Assembly (NCBI RefSeq): GCF_008017445.1
Contig: NZ_VRSW01000003.1
Coordinates: 219,367 to 283,366, forward strand
Length of the DNA: 64,000 nucleotides
From: Microbacterium mitrae
GTDB taxonomy: Bacteria; Actinomycetota; Actinomycetes; Actinomycetales; Microbacteriaceae
Direction: 5' to 3'
The notes below the pieces were generated by a model. That model ran no database searches. It saw only the letters and a list, made by a program, of their open reading frames with translations, and was not told the DNA's origin. The position numbers were made by a program, and so were the translations under genes. Positions 1 through 8,491 of this stretch are shown here, piece by piece (the stretch's first letter is position 1; every line of letters begins with the position of its first letter).

Positions 1-2
1 CA

Positions 3-1598
3 ACCGACATTGTTCAGCACGCAGGCGATTTTGCCGCCAGTGTGCTGGCGCCGCTGAGTCGCATTGGCGACACCGAGGGTGCCCGCCTCGTTGATGGCAC
101 CGTGCAGTTGCCCGACGGTTACGCCGAGGCGTATCGCGAGATGGTTGAAGGCGGATGGATCAGCGCCGAGGCGCCCGCCTCCGCGGGCGGTGACGGCCTG
201 CCCGACGCCGTGCGCGCCGCGCTGGGCGAGATTTGGAACTCGGCAAACGCCGCTTTTGCGCTCAGCTGGCTGCTGACGCAGGGTCAGATTCACGCGCTCG
301 ATGCCAAGGCATCTGACGCGATCCGTGAGACCTATTTGACCAAGTTGGTTTCGGGGGAGTGGACCGGAACCATGAACCTCACGGAGCCGGAGGCTGGCAC
401 CGACCTCGGCGCCATTCGCACGATGGCGACCCCGCAGCCCGATGGCTCGTGGTCGCTCAAGGGCGACAAGATTTTCATCACGTGGGGCGACCACGAGGTG
501 GCCGAAAACATCGTGCACCTTGTGCTTGCCCGCACGCCAGATGCCCCCGAAGGTGCCCGCGGACTCTCGCTCTTCGTGGTTCCGAAGTACCTGGTGAATG
601 CAGACGGAACGCTCGGCACCCGCAACGGGGTCAGCACCGTGTCGCTCGAGCACAAGCTCGGAATTCACGCGAGCCCGACGGCCGTGCTCAACTACGACGG
701 CGCGGTTGGCTACCTCGTTGGCGATCTGCACGGCGGTCTTGCCGGCATGTTCGTGATGATGAACTCGGCACGTGTTGGCATGGGTTTTCAGGCCACCGGC
801 ATCTCGGAGCGCGCCTACCAGGGCGCGCTGCAGTACGCCACGCAGCGCCTGCAGGGTCCCGTCATCGGCCGTGACGGCGGGGCGCCCATCTCGGAGCACC
901 CGGATGTGCGTCGCCTGCTGTTGTCGATGCGCAGCGACATCTATGCGATGCGTGCGCTCGGCGTCTACACCGCCGATCTCTTTGACCGTGCCGCCGAAGA
1001 CGGAACCGGTGAACTCGCCGAATTCTTTGTTCCGATCTTGAAGGGGTGGGCGACAGAAGACGCGCTCATCGTCACCAGCGACGGCATTCAGGTGCACGGC
1101 GGCATGGGATTCATCGAAGAGACTGGTGCTGCGCAGCATTACCGCGACGCGCGCATCATGCCGATCTATGAGGGCACGACCGCGATTCAGTCCAACGACC
1201 TGGTCGGTCGCAAGGTGATTCGCAACCAGGGCGCGACCGCCGAGGCGCTGTTCGTCGCCATGGGTGAGACCGTCACGGCCCTTTCGGCCTTCGACCACCC
1301 GGTGGCAACCCGCCTGGCCGATCGCCTCACCCGCGCCATTGACTCCGCGCGCCGGGCAACCGCGGCGCTCGTCGGTTTCGCCGCCTCCCCGCGTGACGCG
1401 TACGCGGTGAGCGTGCCGTATCTCATGCTGCTTGGCACTCTTTCGGGCGGCTGGATGCACGCGCTCGCGGCGATCGCCGTGCTCGACGATGGCAAGACAA
1501 CGTCCGAGCGCCTCACCATCGCCGACTTCTACGGCAGCCACCACTTGCCGCGCGTGCACGCCCTCGCCGAGACGGTCGCCGCGGGGGAAGTTGCCTAA
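3..1598 (+). CDS. acyl-CoA dehydrogenase, 5' end outside window
   Basis: FAD-dependent acyl-CoA dehydrogenase that would oxidise an acyl-CoA thioester to the trans-2-enoyl-CoA in the cytoplasm. The frame is open to the left edge and the residues before the GTG at 42 already resemble the family (AGDFAASVLAPLSR), so the true start lies upstream and that GTG is not the start. Visible motifs are MNLTEPEAGTDLG in the middle domain and QVHGGMGFIEE followed by MPIYEGTTAIQ near the C-terminal flavin domain; the Glu of YEGT sits where many family members carry the catalytic base. The C-terminal extension of about 120 residues matches the long (~590 aa) subfamily. A strong terminator follows. With the TetR, hydrolase and thiolase genes it suggests a degradative beta-oxidation cluster; the substrate is unknown. 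Confidence 0.93.
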   Translation, partial: TDIVQHAGDFAASVLAPLSRIGDTEGARLVDGTVQLPDGYAEAYREMVEGGWISAEAPASAGGDGLPDAVRAALGEIWNSANAAFALSWLLTQGQIHALDAKASDAIRETYLTKLVSGEWTGTMNLTEPEAGTDLGAIRTMATPQPDGSWSLKGDKIFITWGDHEVAENIVHLVLARTPDAPEGARGLSLFVVPKYLVNADGTLGTRNGVSTVSLEHKLGIHASPTAVLNYDGAVGYLVGDLHGGLAGMFVMMNSARVGMGFQATGISERAYQGALQYATQRLQGPVIGRDGGAPISEHPDVRRLLLSMRSDIYAMRALGVYTADLFDRAAEDGTGELAEFFVPILKGWATEDALIVTSDGIQVHGGMGFIEETGAAQHYRDARIMPIYEGTTAIQSNDLVGRKVIRNQGATAEALFVAMGETVTALSAFDHPVATRLADRLTRAIDSARRATAALVGFAASPRDAYAVSVPYLMLLGTLSGGWMHALAAIAVLDDGKTTSERLTIADFYGSHHLPRVHALAETVAAGEVA

Positions 1599-1618
1599 CG
1601 CTTCACCCCTCTGAGAAC

Positions 1619-1660
1619 CGGAACCACGTGCTCGCGACCCGAGCACGTGGTTCCGTCTTT
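1619..1660 (+). terminator. intrinsic terminator after the acyl-CoA dehydrogenase
   Basis: Perfect 16-bp stem (1619-1634 with 1640-1655), 5-nt loop, then GTCTTTCGT. The arms begin and end with the iterated motif CGGAACCAC/GTGGTTCCG. Confidence 0.85.
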
Positions 1661-1673
1661 CGTCTCCTGGGCG

Positions 1674-1743
1674 CGCGAAACGCACTCTGGTCGGCGAGAA
1701 ACATGCGGCGCGGTGGGGTTTCGCCGACCAAAATGTGTTTCGG
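1674..1743. repeat. 70-bp palindromic element, copy 1
   Basis: Imperfect inverted repeat: a left arm beginning CGAAACGCACTCTGGTCGG pairs with a right arm CCGACCAAAATGTGTTTCG, about 3 mismatches in 22 bp, around a GC-rich centre. The reverse complement of 60296-60366 matches it over the whole length (about 8 differences in 67 bp), so this is a dispersed element rather than a local hairpin. It lies just downstream of a terminator. No ORF inside. Confidence 0.8.
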
Positions 1744-1888
1744 GGAGGTGGGAGGGTGCGCGGTGGCGGAACCAGGCAGGGGCGGGTGCGCTCGCATATG
1801 GACGGGGGAGGAGCCAGGGGGCGGAAAGGGCGACGCTTCTGGCGGAGGGCACCTCGATGCGCGGCGAACAGTGGTAGGACAGATACGA

Positions 1889-1902
1889 AACAAACGCTTG
1901 GT
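1889..1902. promoter_or_regulatory. candidate KstR2-type operator
   Basis: AACAAACGCTTGGT matches 9 of the 10 fixed positions of the mycobacterial KstR2 consensus AnCAAGnnCTTGnT. It lies 12 nt before the regulator gene at 1915, where an autoregulatory site would be expected. Sequence match plus recalled consensus; binding is inferred. Confidence 0.45.
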
Positions 1903-1914
1903 GAGGAGACAACG

Positions 1915-2529
1915 ATGCCAGCAAGTGTCGGCGCACGTGATGAGCCGAGTTCAGGGCGCCGCGAGCAGATTCTAGCCATCGCCGCACGCCTGATGGCGAG
2001 GCAAGGCTATGCGGCGACGACGGTTCGCGAAATCGCGGATGAAGCGGGGATTCTGTCTGGCAGCCTGTACCACCACTTCACGTCAAAAGAGGCGATTCTG
2101 CTCGAGGTGCTGCGCGGGTTTACGAGCACACTCGTTGCAGAGGTGGAACTGCTGGCGCAAGAAACGAGTAGTCCGCTGGAGCGGCTCGACAGACTCGTCG
2201 CCGTGGTTCTTGACACCATTGAACGTCAGCCAGCAGCGGTGGGGCTGTACCAGCAGGAGTCCGCCTATTTGGCGACCGTTTCGGGCTTCGAATTCTTGAG
2301 CGAAGATACCGAACGCATCGAGGCCGTTTGGATCGCGACCATCGAGGAGGCGCAGGAGTCTGGGGACTTTCGGGCCGACCTCGATGCCGCCTTCACCTTC
2401 CGTTTTATCCGTGACGCGGCGTGGTCAACGGCGCGCTGGTTCCGCCCCGACGGACGCCACACGACGAAAACCCTCACCGATCATTTGCTGAGCTTGCTGC
2501 ACACCGGCATTCTGACGCCCGCGGAGTGA
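1915..2529 (+). CDS. TetR-family repressor, KstR2-like
   Basis: 204-residue transcriptional regulator. Residues ~17-63 form the TetR helix-turn-helix (REQILAIAARLMARQGYAATTVREIADEAG, then SGSLYHHFTSKEAIL). The C-terminal part (LYQQESAYL, AAWSTARWFRP) resembles the KstR2 branch that represses catabolism of steroid side-chain and ring fragments in mycolic-acid actinobacteria. ATG 1915 is chosen because GAGGAG precedes it at 1902; a longer frame exists upstream but crosses the palindromic element. A KstR2-like site at 1889-1902 and flanking acyl-CoA dehydrogenase and thiolase genes support a role in acyl-CoA or steroid-type degradation. TetR assignment is secure; ligand and regulon are inferred. 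Confidence 0.88.
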   Translation: MPASVGARDEPSSGRREQILAIAARLMARQGYAATTVREIADEAGILSGSLYHHFTSKEAILLEVLRGFTSTLVAEVELLAQETSSPLERLDRLVAVVLDTIERQPAAVGLYQQESAYLATVSGFEFLSEDTERIEAVWIATIEEAQESGDFRADLDAAFTFRFIRDAAWSTARWFRPDGRHTTKTLTDHLLSLLHTGILTPAE

Positions 2530-2539
2530 TTGGCCCGGA

Positions 2540-2854
2540 CTATTCGCCATCGGCGAGTGGGCCGAGGTGAACGAGCATGGCGTCCACCGCGTCGTCCGCA
2601 TTGCCGGGCGCGCCGCTTGCCGCCCACTCAATGAGTGCCGCAAACATGACGGATTGGTAGGCGGCGGCGATCGCGTGAGCCACGGCGGGTGGCAGCGCGG
2701 GCCGTCGCGAGGCGATGAATGAAGCCACCTCGGCGATCCACGGGCTGTGTGCGCTCGGTGCGAGCGCCGCGATTTCTGGCTCGGTCATCACGAGTCGAAA
2801 GAAGTCGGGGCCAAATTCGGCGACTTTCGGATCGCGTTCGAGCATTCCGCTCAA
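2540..2854 (-). pseudogene. TetR-like C-terminal fragment without HTH
   Basis: A reading frame of 104 residues (TTG start; possible extension to GTG near 2890) with composition and pattern like a TetR ligand-binding domain (FFRLVMTEPEIAALAPSAH, AAAYQSVMFAALIEWAASG). The frame is closed by a stop at 2942-2944, and the ~136 bp up to the divergent hydrolase gene cannot hold the expected ~60-residue HTH. No Shine-Dalgarno is evident. I read it as the remnant of a second regulator that lost its N-terminus; a genuine short protein is possible. Confidence 0.45.
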
Positions 2855-2977
2855 CGCGGTTGCACCCGGAACCGTGCTGACGCCGAAGACGGCGGGAATG
2901 CTGGCAGATCCCGAGATGGAAAGGTGGTCGATACGACCGGGTCACACGCTGGCGTCGTGAGGTGCGCCCTGGTTCCG

Positions 2978-2983
2978 TAGGCT
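2978..2983 (+). promoter_or_regulatory. -10 box TAGGCT, leaderless promoter
   Basis: TAGGCT ends exactly 6 nt before ATG 2990, which puts +1 at the start codon. No Shine-Dalgarno is present. The -35 region (TCGTGA at 2955-2960) is weak. Confidence 0.55.
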
Positions 2984-2989
2984 AGCAAC

Positions 2990-3832
2990 ATGGCTACGAA
3001 CCCCGGCGCACCCGACGACAGCCTGTCGGACGCTGTGACGGAGGCCGCGGGCGCGCCGGCTCTTGAAGGTCACGTCGGAACCTTTTTGTGGCAGGGCGCC
3101 GAGCTCGTGTACGAAGAATTCGGCGCAGGTAGCAGCCCGGTGTTCGTGCTGGTTCACGGTATTGGCATGGGGCGCGTGGTGTTCGCCGAGCTGATCGATG
3201 ACCTCAAGCGCCTCGGCCGCGTTATCGCGATTGATCAGCCCGGTTACGGCGATTCGCCGGAACCACCGCGCACCCCGACGATGGAGCGCACCGCCGACAT
3301 GGTGGCTGCGTTGTTGCGCGAGCGCGGTGTCTCGCAGGTCACGGCAATTGGGCATTCGATGGGTACCCAGGTCGTGGCCGAGCTCGCGGTGCGCCACCCC
3401 GACCTTGTCGACCGCCTCGTACTGATCGCGCCAACGGTCGATGTGTCGGCGCGGCACATCGCCGTTCAGGCAGCCCGCCTGGTGCGTGACCTGTGGGGCG
3501 AGAGCCCCAAGGTCGTGATGCTCGGCGGTTTCGAGTATTTGCGAGCGGGTCCCAACCTCATCCGCAAGATGCGCGCCATGATGGTGCATCGGCCGGAGAG
3601 GAGTTACCCGCGCATCACCCAGCGAACGCTCGTGCTTCGCGGCGAACGCGACTACGTGGTTCCGGAACCATGGGCACGGCAAGCGGCAGCGCTCATTCCC
3701 AACGCGCGGTTTGACACGCTGCCTGACACGAGCCACCAGTCGATGATCCGCAACGCCGGGCCCACCACCCGCCGCATCATGGACTTTCTGCGGAGTGAGC
3801 GGTTCGAGCCTGCGGCAGGGCTCGCGGGTTAG
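2990..3832 (+). CDS. alpha/beta hydrolase
   Basis: 280-residue alpha/beta-hydrolase-fold enzyme, cytoplasmic (no signal peptide). The oxyanion motif HGIGMG is at ~56-61, the nucleophile elbow GHSMG places the catalytic Ser at 123, the acid is Asp221 (RGERDYVVP) and the base His249 (DTSHQSM), so the triad is complete. The DQPGYGDSP loop is typical of the meta-cleavage-product hydrolase/lipase class. The gene precedes a thiolase on the same strand. A carbon-carbon or ester hydrolase of a degradation pathway is plausible; the substrate cannot be read from sequence. Translation is probably leaderless. Confidence 0.9.
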   Translation: MATNPGAPDDSLSDAVTEAAGAPALEGHVGTFLWQGAELVYEEFGAGSSPVFVLVHGIGMGRVVFAELIDDLKRLGRVIAIDQPGYGDSPEPPRTPTMERTADMVAALLRERGVSQVTAIGHSMGTQVVAELAVRHPDLVDRLVLIAPTVDVSARHIAVQAARLVRDLWGESPKVVMLGGFEYLRAGPNLIRKMRAMMVHRPERSYPRITQRTLVLRGERDYVVPEPWARQAAALIPNARFDTLPDTSHQSMIRNAGPTTRRIMDFLRSERFEPAAGLAG

Positions 3833-3919
3833 GGTGATTCACGCGGGTGTATCTGCGGTGACGCCGCGGTGACGCCGCTGGCAGGCACGACGCACAGACT
3901 CAAACAAGAGTGGGGCACC

Positions 3920-5071
3920 ATGGCAGAGGCATATATCGTCGACGCGGTTCGCTCACCGGTTGGCAAGCGAGGCGGGTCGCTTTCCCAGATTCATCCGATC
4001 GACCTCGGGGCACACTCATTGCGTGCGCTGGTTGATCGAGTCGGCATTGACCCGGGCGCGATTGACGATGTGATCGTCGGAACCATCGACGCGATCGGTG
4101 GGCAATCGGGCAATGTTGGGCGATCCGCGTTGCTCGCCGCAGGCTTTCCCGAGCACGTGCCCGGTGTCACGATCGACCGCCAATGTGGGTCAAGCCAGCA
4201 GGCCGTGCACTTTGCGGCGCAGGCGGTGATGTCCGGAACACAAGACCTCGTCATCGCTGGTGGTCTACAAAACATGTCGCAGGTTCCGATTCTCTCGGCG
4301 GCAACCGTCGGTGAGCAGTTCGGATTCTCGATGCCGTACGCCGAATCTCCGGCGTGGAACGCGCGATACCCGGGTGAGGAGATTTCGCAGTTCCGTGGTG
4401 CTGAGTTGATCGCGCAACAGTGGAACATCACGCGCGAGGAGATGGAACAGTACGCGCTCACGAGTCATCAGCGGGCGGCAGCCGCACAAGAAGCGGGGCG
4501 GTTCGCCAACGAAATCGCGCCGCTTAACGGCTTGGACTTCGACGAGGGTGTGCGTCGCGACACCACACTGGAGCGCATGTCGGGGCTCAAACCGCTCACC
4601 CCAGGCGGACGCCTGACAGCGGCCGTCGCCTCGCAAATTTCTGACGCTTCATCTGCCGTGCTGATCGCCTCAGAACAGGCAGTGAAAGATCACGGCCTCA
4701 CCCCGCGCGCCCGTATTCACCACATGTCGGTGCGGGGTGACAGCCCCGTTCTGATGCTGACGGCGCCCATCGCGGCAACGCAGCACGCGCTTGCGAAGAC
4801 CGGCCTGACGGTTGATGACATTGACCTGTTCGAAGTTAATGAGGCGTTCGCCTCCGTTGTGCTTGCGTGGATGGCGGAGACCGGCGCGCCGCACGGCAAG
4901 GTCAACGTCAACGGCGGAGGCATCGCGCTGGGTCACCCCATTGGCGCCACCGGCACGCGCATTCTCGCGACCATGCTCAACGAGCTCGAACGCCGCCAGG
5001 GGCGATACGCGCTACAGACCATGTGCGAAGGCGGCGGGCTCGCAAACGTCACCATCATTGAACGCCTCTGA
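3920..5071 (+). CDS. acetyl-CoA acyltransferase (thiolase)
   Basis: 383-residue thiolase that would cleave a 3-ketoacyl-CoA with CoA. The acyl-accepting Cys89 lies in DRQCGSSQQA, NEAFASVVLAW and GGGIALGHPIGATG carry the conserved Asn and His, and the C-terminal Cys is in MCEGGGLANVTIIE. Full length for the family. ATG 3920 follows AAGAGTGGGG; the frame extends upstream but the family starts at MAEAYIVDAVRSPVG. It resembles actinobacterial steroid or long-chain thiolases of the FadA5/FadA6 type and fits the KstR2-like regulator nearby. It converges on the gene ending at 5102 with a 30-bp gap. Confidence 0.95.
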   Translation: MAEAYIVDAVRSPVGKRGGSLSQIHPIDLGAHSLRALVDRVGIDPGAIDDVIVGTIDAIGGQSGNVGRSALLAAGFPEHVPGVTIDRQCGSSQQAVHFAAQAVMSGTQDLVIAGGLQNMSQVPILSAATVGEQFGFSMPYAESPAWNARYPGEEISQFRGAELIAQQWNITREEMEQYALTSHQRAAAAQEAGRFANEIAPLNGLDFDEGVRRDTTLERMSGLKPLTPGGRLTAAVASQISDASSAVLIASEQAVKDHGLTPRARIHHMSVRGDSPVLMLTAPIAATQHALAKTGLTVDDIDLFEVNEAFASVVLAWMAETGAPHGKVNVNGGGIALGHPIGATGTRILATMLNELERRQGRYALQTMCEGGGLANVTIIERL

Positions 5072-5101
5072 TCGGGCTTTCAACAGGCGAGAGCGTTGAG
5101 A

Positions 5102-5386
5102 CTAGCGGCTGTAATAGAAAGCCCAGCCGCGATTGGTAGACGAGTAGAAGCACCCGCCGGTCCAGTAACCCTGACTGCGAAAACTCAGCCGCTCGGCGTT
5201 GCACAGACCCACCGTGGGGAAGAAGCCTTCCAGGGGTTGTTCGACCAGCGGGCCGGGGCCGACGGCCGGAACCACGACGGCAGCCGCCGGGGCTGCGACG
5301 GCGGTGGGAGCGGCGGCAGATGCTGCGACGGGCGCGGCGAGGAGGAGTGCTGCGGCGCAGACGGTGGCGGCCAAGTAACGCTTCAT
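5102..5386 (-). CDS. small secreted protein
   Basis: 94 residues: a clear Sec signal peptide (MKRYLAATVCAAALLLAAPVAASA), an Ala/Pro/Val-rich linker, then a short C-terminal part with two Cys (VGLCNAERLS and GGCFYSS) that could form a disulfide, rich in aromatic residues (RGWAFYYSR). GAAGGA stands 8 nt before the ATG and fixes the start. No family recognised. It lies downstream of the LuxR-type regulator on the same strand, separated by 109 bp. Confidence 0.75.
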   Translation of the reverse strand: MKRYLAATVCAAALLLAAPVAASAAAPTAVAAPAAAVVVPAVGPGPLVEQPLEGFFPTVGLCNAERLSFRSQGYWTGGCFYSSTNRGWAFYYSR

Positions 5387-5495
5387 GGTGACATCCTTCG
5401 GTGCGCGGTCGTCGCGCCGAAGCGCTCTCGACCGCGATGAGTGCTTGGGCACAGCATAGGTGCGGTTGCTGAATACCGGCCTCGGGTGAACAGCG

Positions 5496-8000
5496 CTACG
5501 ACTCGATCCCGATCCGCAACAGCACGGAGGGGTGCAGACCCTTACGGTCAACGGCGAGTTTGCGCATGGCCCGGTACAGATGCGACTCGACCGTGCGAAC
5601 CGAGAGAAACAGACGCTGGGCGATGTCGGCGTTACGGTGCCCCTGGGCTGCCAACAACGCGATTTCGTACTCGCGCGGCGTCAATGGTTCCGCCTTCTCA
5701 TCCATTGCCCGCAACCGAGAACTCACGGTGCGCTTGAGTGGGCGCAGTGATTTTTCGAAGGCGTGATCGCCGGAGACGAGGGGGGCGAGTGCGGTGAGGG
5801 CGGCCTGAGCCTGCTCGCCGCCGCCCATGGATTGAAAGGTGAACGCGGCGCGGCGCAGACGCATGGGGTCGGCATTGGCCACACCGATGCAGAAGTCCAC
5901 CATGGCGCCCGGAATCGTGGCGTCTTCGAGGCCCGCAATCTCGTCTACCTGTGCGGTGGCGCCGGTGGCGCCGGTGGCGGCGGTGGCAATGAACTGCTGC
6001 GCCAGGCGGGTCAGCGGAATGGACTGGTCAGGCAGGGCGTCGATGGCCTCGGTGAAGGTGTGCTGCCCGCGCTGCATCTCGACGGTGAGCGCGAGAACGA
6101 GTGACACTGCCTGCGACAGCGCGGAGGTTACTGGCGAGAACAGGGGAGCGGGCTCGCGCCCAGCGGCCGCCGCCAATACCCATGCCGACGTGTCGGTACG
6201 GCTCTCGCGGGTGAGAAAACGCAGGCCGCCGTGCAGCTCTTCCTGCTGGTCATGCTGGGCGGCGCTGATGAGGTGACAGATGGTGGCCGACGTGCTCATG
6301 GAGAGGTCGTCGTGCAGCAAGCCCTCGGTCAAGAAGCGGTCGGTGACCTGCTCAATGCTGCTCGGCACGCGTTGGCCGGCGGCGCCAAATGCGCAGGCAA
6401 TGACGGTGAGCGCGTCGAGCGTCATCCGGCGGGTGAGGTCGGCCTTCAGCCCGCGCTCGAACGTGGTCGCGGTCGCGAGTTGAGCGAACCCTTCGGCCGT
6501 GGCGCGCAACGCTGCGTGATCGAGTCGCTGCGCGTGCACGAGCGAGTCGACGCTGTAGGCGCGCAGGGCGGCCAACGTGTCGCGATGCGACGGAACCAGC
6601 AGCGGCGCGGTGAGGCGCAGTGCCTCATCGAATTCGCCGCGATCGAGAGCCGCGGCCGCGACCAGGCTGGCGCGATGAGTTTCGAGGCCATAGCGATCAA
6701 TCCGCGCGCTTTGAACACCGATTTCGACGAGAAGTTCATCGACACCTTCAGCGCCCGACGTCAGCGGAATCTGCAAACACAGCGCCCAGAGGCAGAGGTC
6801 GTAGACAGGCAGGTTCATGCCGGCGCGAAGATCGGCGGTGAGACGTTCAAAGTCGTCGCCCTCTTGCCGCGCCGTGCGCAGCAGTCCGTCACTGGTGGCA
6901 GCAGGATGCATGGTGAGAATGCGTCGGGCAAGCGCGGCAGCTTGTTCCGACTCGCCGCGACGGCGGCTGAGCCACATGGCCATGCTGAGCACGGCAAGCT
7001 GTGCATCGGGGTCGATCAGGGCGCGAAGAGTGGCATCGATCGTGAGAGCACGCGCGGCGACACCAACCTCGCTCTCCGTACACTCGGCGTCAATGACGAC
7101 CGACGCGCAAATGTCGGCAATGATGTCTTGCGCGAGCGGTGTCATCTCTGGCTCGGTCATCATGCGCAGTGCCGCCTGGATCGGCCCCGGGATGCACAGG
7201 GTGTCGCGGTGGTCGCTGATGACGTGAGATTCAATCAAGAGTGACAGTTCGACTCGATTAAAGAAGCGGCGGATGCGCGTAAAGCTCACCCCGACCAGGG
7301 GGAGCAGGCTGCCGGCGAAGCGTTGCAGCGCCGGCGGCAAGCCAGCGAGAACGGATGAGGCTTCGATCAGTGTGCGTCGCGATGGCGTCGACAGACTGTC
7401 TTCTTCAACCGGAGCTTCACTGAGGCTTTGCAAGAGCGACATCGCGATACGCGGAAATCCGCCGCTCTGCGCCCAGATCCACCGACGCTCGACGAGAGTT
7501 GGTTCGGTTGGCATCGGCGTGATGCCAACCTGCTCTTCGATGAGGGCGTCGCACTGAGCCAATGTCAGAGGCATCAACGTGATTGTTGTGGCGCGCGAGA
7601 TGATCGGCGCGCGCGTCTGGCTCGAGGTTGACGCGAAAGGGTGCGGCGGTCGGCGAGTGGCGAACAGGCGCACGCCGTCCACCCGCTGCAACTCGGAGAG
7701 GCGGTTGAGGTCGGCCGAGCTCAGGGTGTCGAGGTCGGTGATCACGATCGCGCGCTCGCCACCCGAAACGGTTGCCGGCTGGTCGAGACGAATGGTGCGC
7801 CAGCCCTCGGCACGCGCCACCCGTGCCACCGTGGCTCGCAGCATCGATTTGCCCAGGCCGGTTTCGCCCTCAACGATGACATCGCGCTGCGACGCGAGAT
7901 TGTCGAGGATCGCCGCGACGGTCTCCGCGCGGCCGTAGTACATCGGCGTAGAAGAGTCGGTGAGTATCGTCCTCGGAGACGAGAGATCTGTGTGTGACAT
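5496..8000 (-). CDS. LuxR-family STAND-type ATPase regulator
   Basis: 834-residue transcriptional regulator. A P-loop GETGLGKS at residues 45-52 and a Walker-B-like IVITDLD near 87-93 form the N-terminal NTPase. A long helical, repeat-rich middle follows, and the C-terminus (~775-834) is a LuxR HTH (LTPREYEIALLAAQGHRNADIAQRLFLS... VESHLYRAM). This matches the MalT/LAL layout, in which an inducer triggers ATP-dependent oligomerisation. No Shine-Dalgarno is evident before ATG 8000, and over 400 bp without genes lie upstream. The target is unknown; the small secreted protein downstream is a candidate. Family call secure, ligand unknown. Confidence 0.9.
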   Translation of the reverse strand: MSHTDLSSPRTILTDSSTPMYYGRAETVAAILDNLASQRDVIVEGETGLGKSMLRATVARVARAEGWRTIRLDQPATVSGGERAIVITDLDTLSSADLNRLSELQRVDGVRLFATRRPPHPFASTSSQTRAPIISRATTITLMPLTLAQCDALIEEQVGITPMPTEPTLVERRWIWAQSGGFPRIAMSLLQSLSEAPVEEDSLSTPSRRTLIEASSVLAGLPPALQRFAGSLLPLVGVSFTRIRRFFNRVELSLLIESHVISDHRDTLCIPGPIQAALRMMTEPEMTPLAQDIIADICASVVIDAECTESEVGVAARALTIDATLRALIDPDAQLAVLSMAMWLSRRRGESEQAAALARRILTMHPAATSDGLLRTARQEGDDFERLTADLRAGMNLPVYDLCLWALCLQIPLTSGAEGVDELLVEIGVQSARIDRYGLETHRASLVAAAALDRGEFDEALRLTAPLLVPSHRDTLAALRAYSVDSLVHAQRLDHAALRATAEGFAQLATATTFERGLKADLTRRMTLDALTVIACAFGAAGQRVPSSIEQVTDRFLTEGLLHDDLSMSTSATICHLISAAQHDQQEELHGGLRFLTRESRTDTSAWVLAAAAGREPAPLFSPVTSALSQAVSLVLALTVEMQRGQHTFTEAIDALPDQSIPLTRLAQQFIATAATGATGATAQVDEIAGLEDATIPGAMVDFCIGVANADPMRLRRAAFTFQSMGGGEQAQAALTALAPLVSGDHAFEKSLRPLKRTVSSRLRAMDEKAEPLTPREYEIALLAAQGHRNADIAQRLFLSVRTVESHLYRAMRKLAVDRKGLHPSVLLRIGIES

Positions 8001-8430
8001 TGCGAACTGCCTGTGGGAGGTGAATTGGTGCTGCGTGAACTGCTACTTCTTGGTGCTGTGGTTGCGTGCCCAAAACCGCGTTCTCGGAAAAGAGGATTGG
8101 AACCAGATATGCCATGTTCGGATTTTCAACGACCGTATTCCGAATCGGCGTTGAATTGTCCGAATTCGCCCATGCTCAGGGCTTCCCTGGCACAGATTCA
8201 CGGGTTTCTCCGTGAAATATGACCCCATCGCCGTAATTTTCTCAGCGTGTCTGCGTAAGTGGAAGTGCCTGAGTCCGTACAATCACCCCCTACAGCGACA
8301 AATGCTCACGATTACCTCTCCTCGGAGAGGGAATGTGACGCACTCAGTACGGAGACAACATCTGATGTTTCAGGCCCTGAGCGCCGCGGATCTGACGGTG
8401 AGGGTGCAGTGGCGTAGCGGCCCCAGAAAC
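8001..8430. other. long intergenic region upstream of the LuxR regulator
   Basis: 430 bp without a credible gene and visibly more AT-rich than its neighbours between ~8040 and 8350. It must hold the regulator's promoter; I could not place -35/-10 boxes with confidence. A 7-bp inverted repeat TTCACGG/CCGTGAA (8197-8203, 8210-8216) is the only structure seen. Confidence 0.4.
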
Positions 8431-8477
8431 AGAAAACGTCGTCCTCGGAACCGCAGTGCGGGTTCCGAGGACGACGT
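8431..8477 (-). terminator. terminator after threonine aldolase
   Basis: Perfect 17-bp stem (8436-8452 with 8461-8477) with an 8-nt loop. On the minus strand it is followed by TTTCTGTTTCT. The stem contains GGAACC facing GGTTCC. Confidence 0.88.
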
Positions 8478-8491
8478 GTGCAGCGGGGAGG

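Noticed and set aside
1735..1914. 60-codon N-terminal extension of the TetR gene
   Set aside because: It overlaps the palindromic element and operator, is Arg/Gly-rich, and a good ribosome site supports ATG 1915.
6231..7244. 337-codon frame on the plus strand
   Set aside because: Lies antisense to the LuxR regulator, has Arg/Gly-rich shadow composition and no ribosome site.
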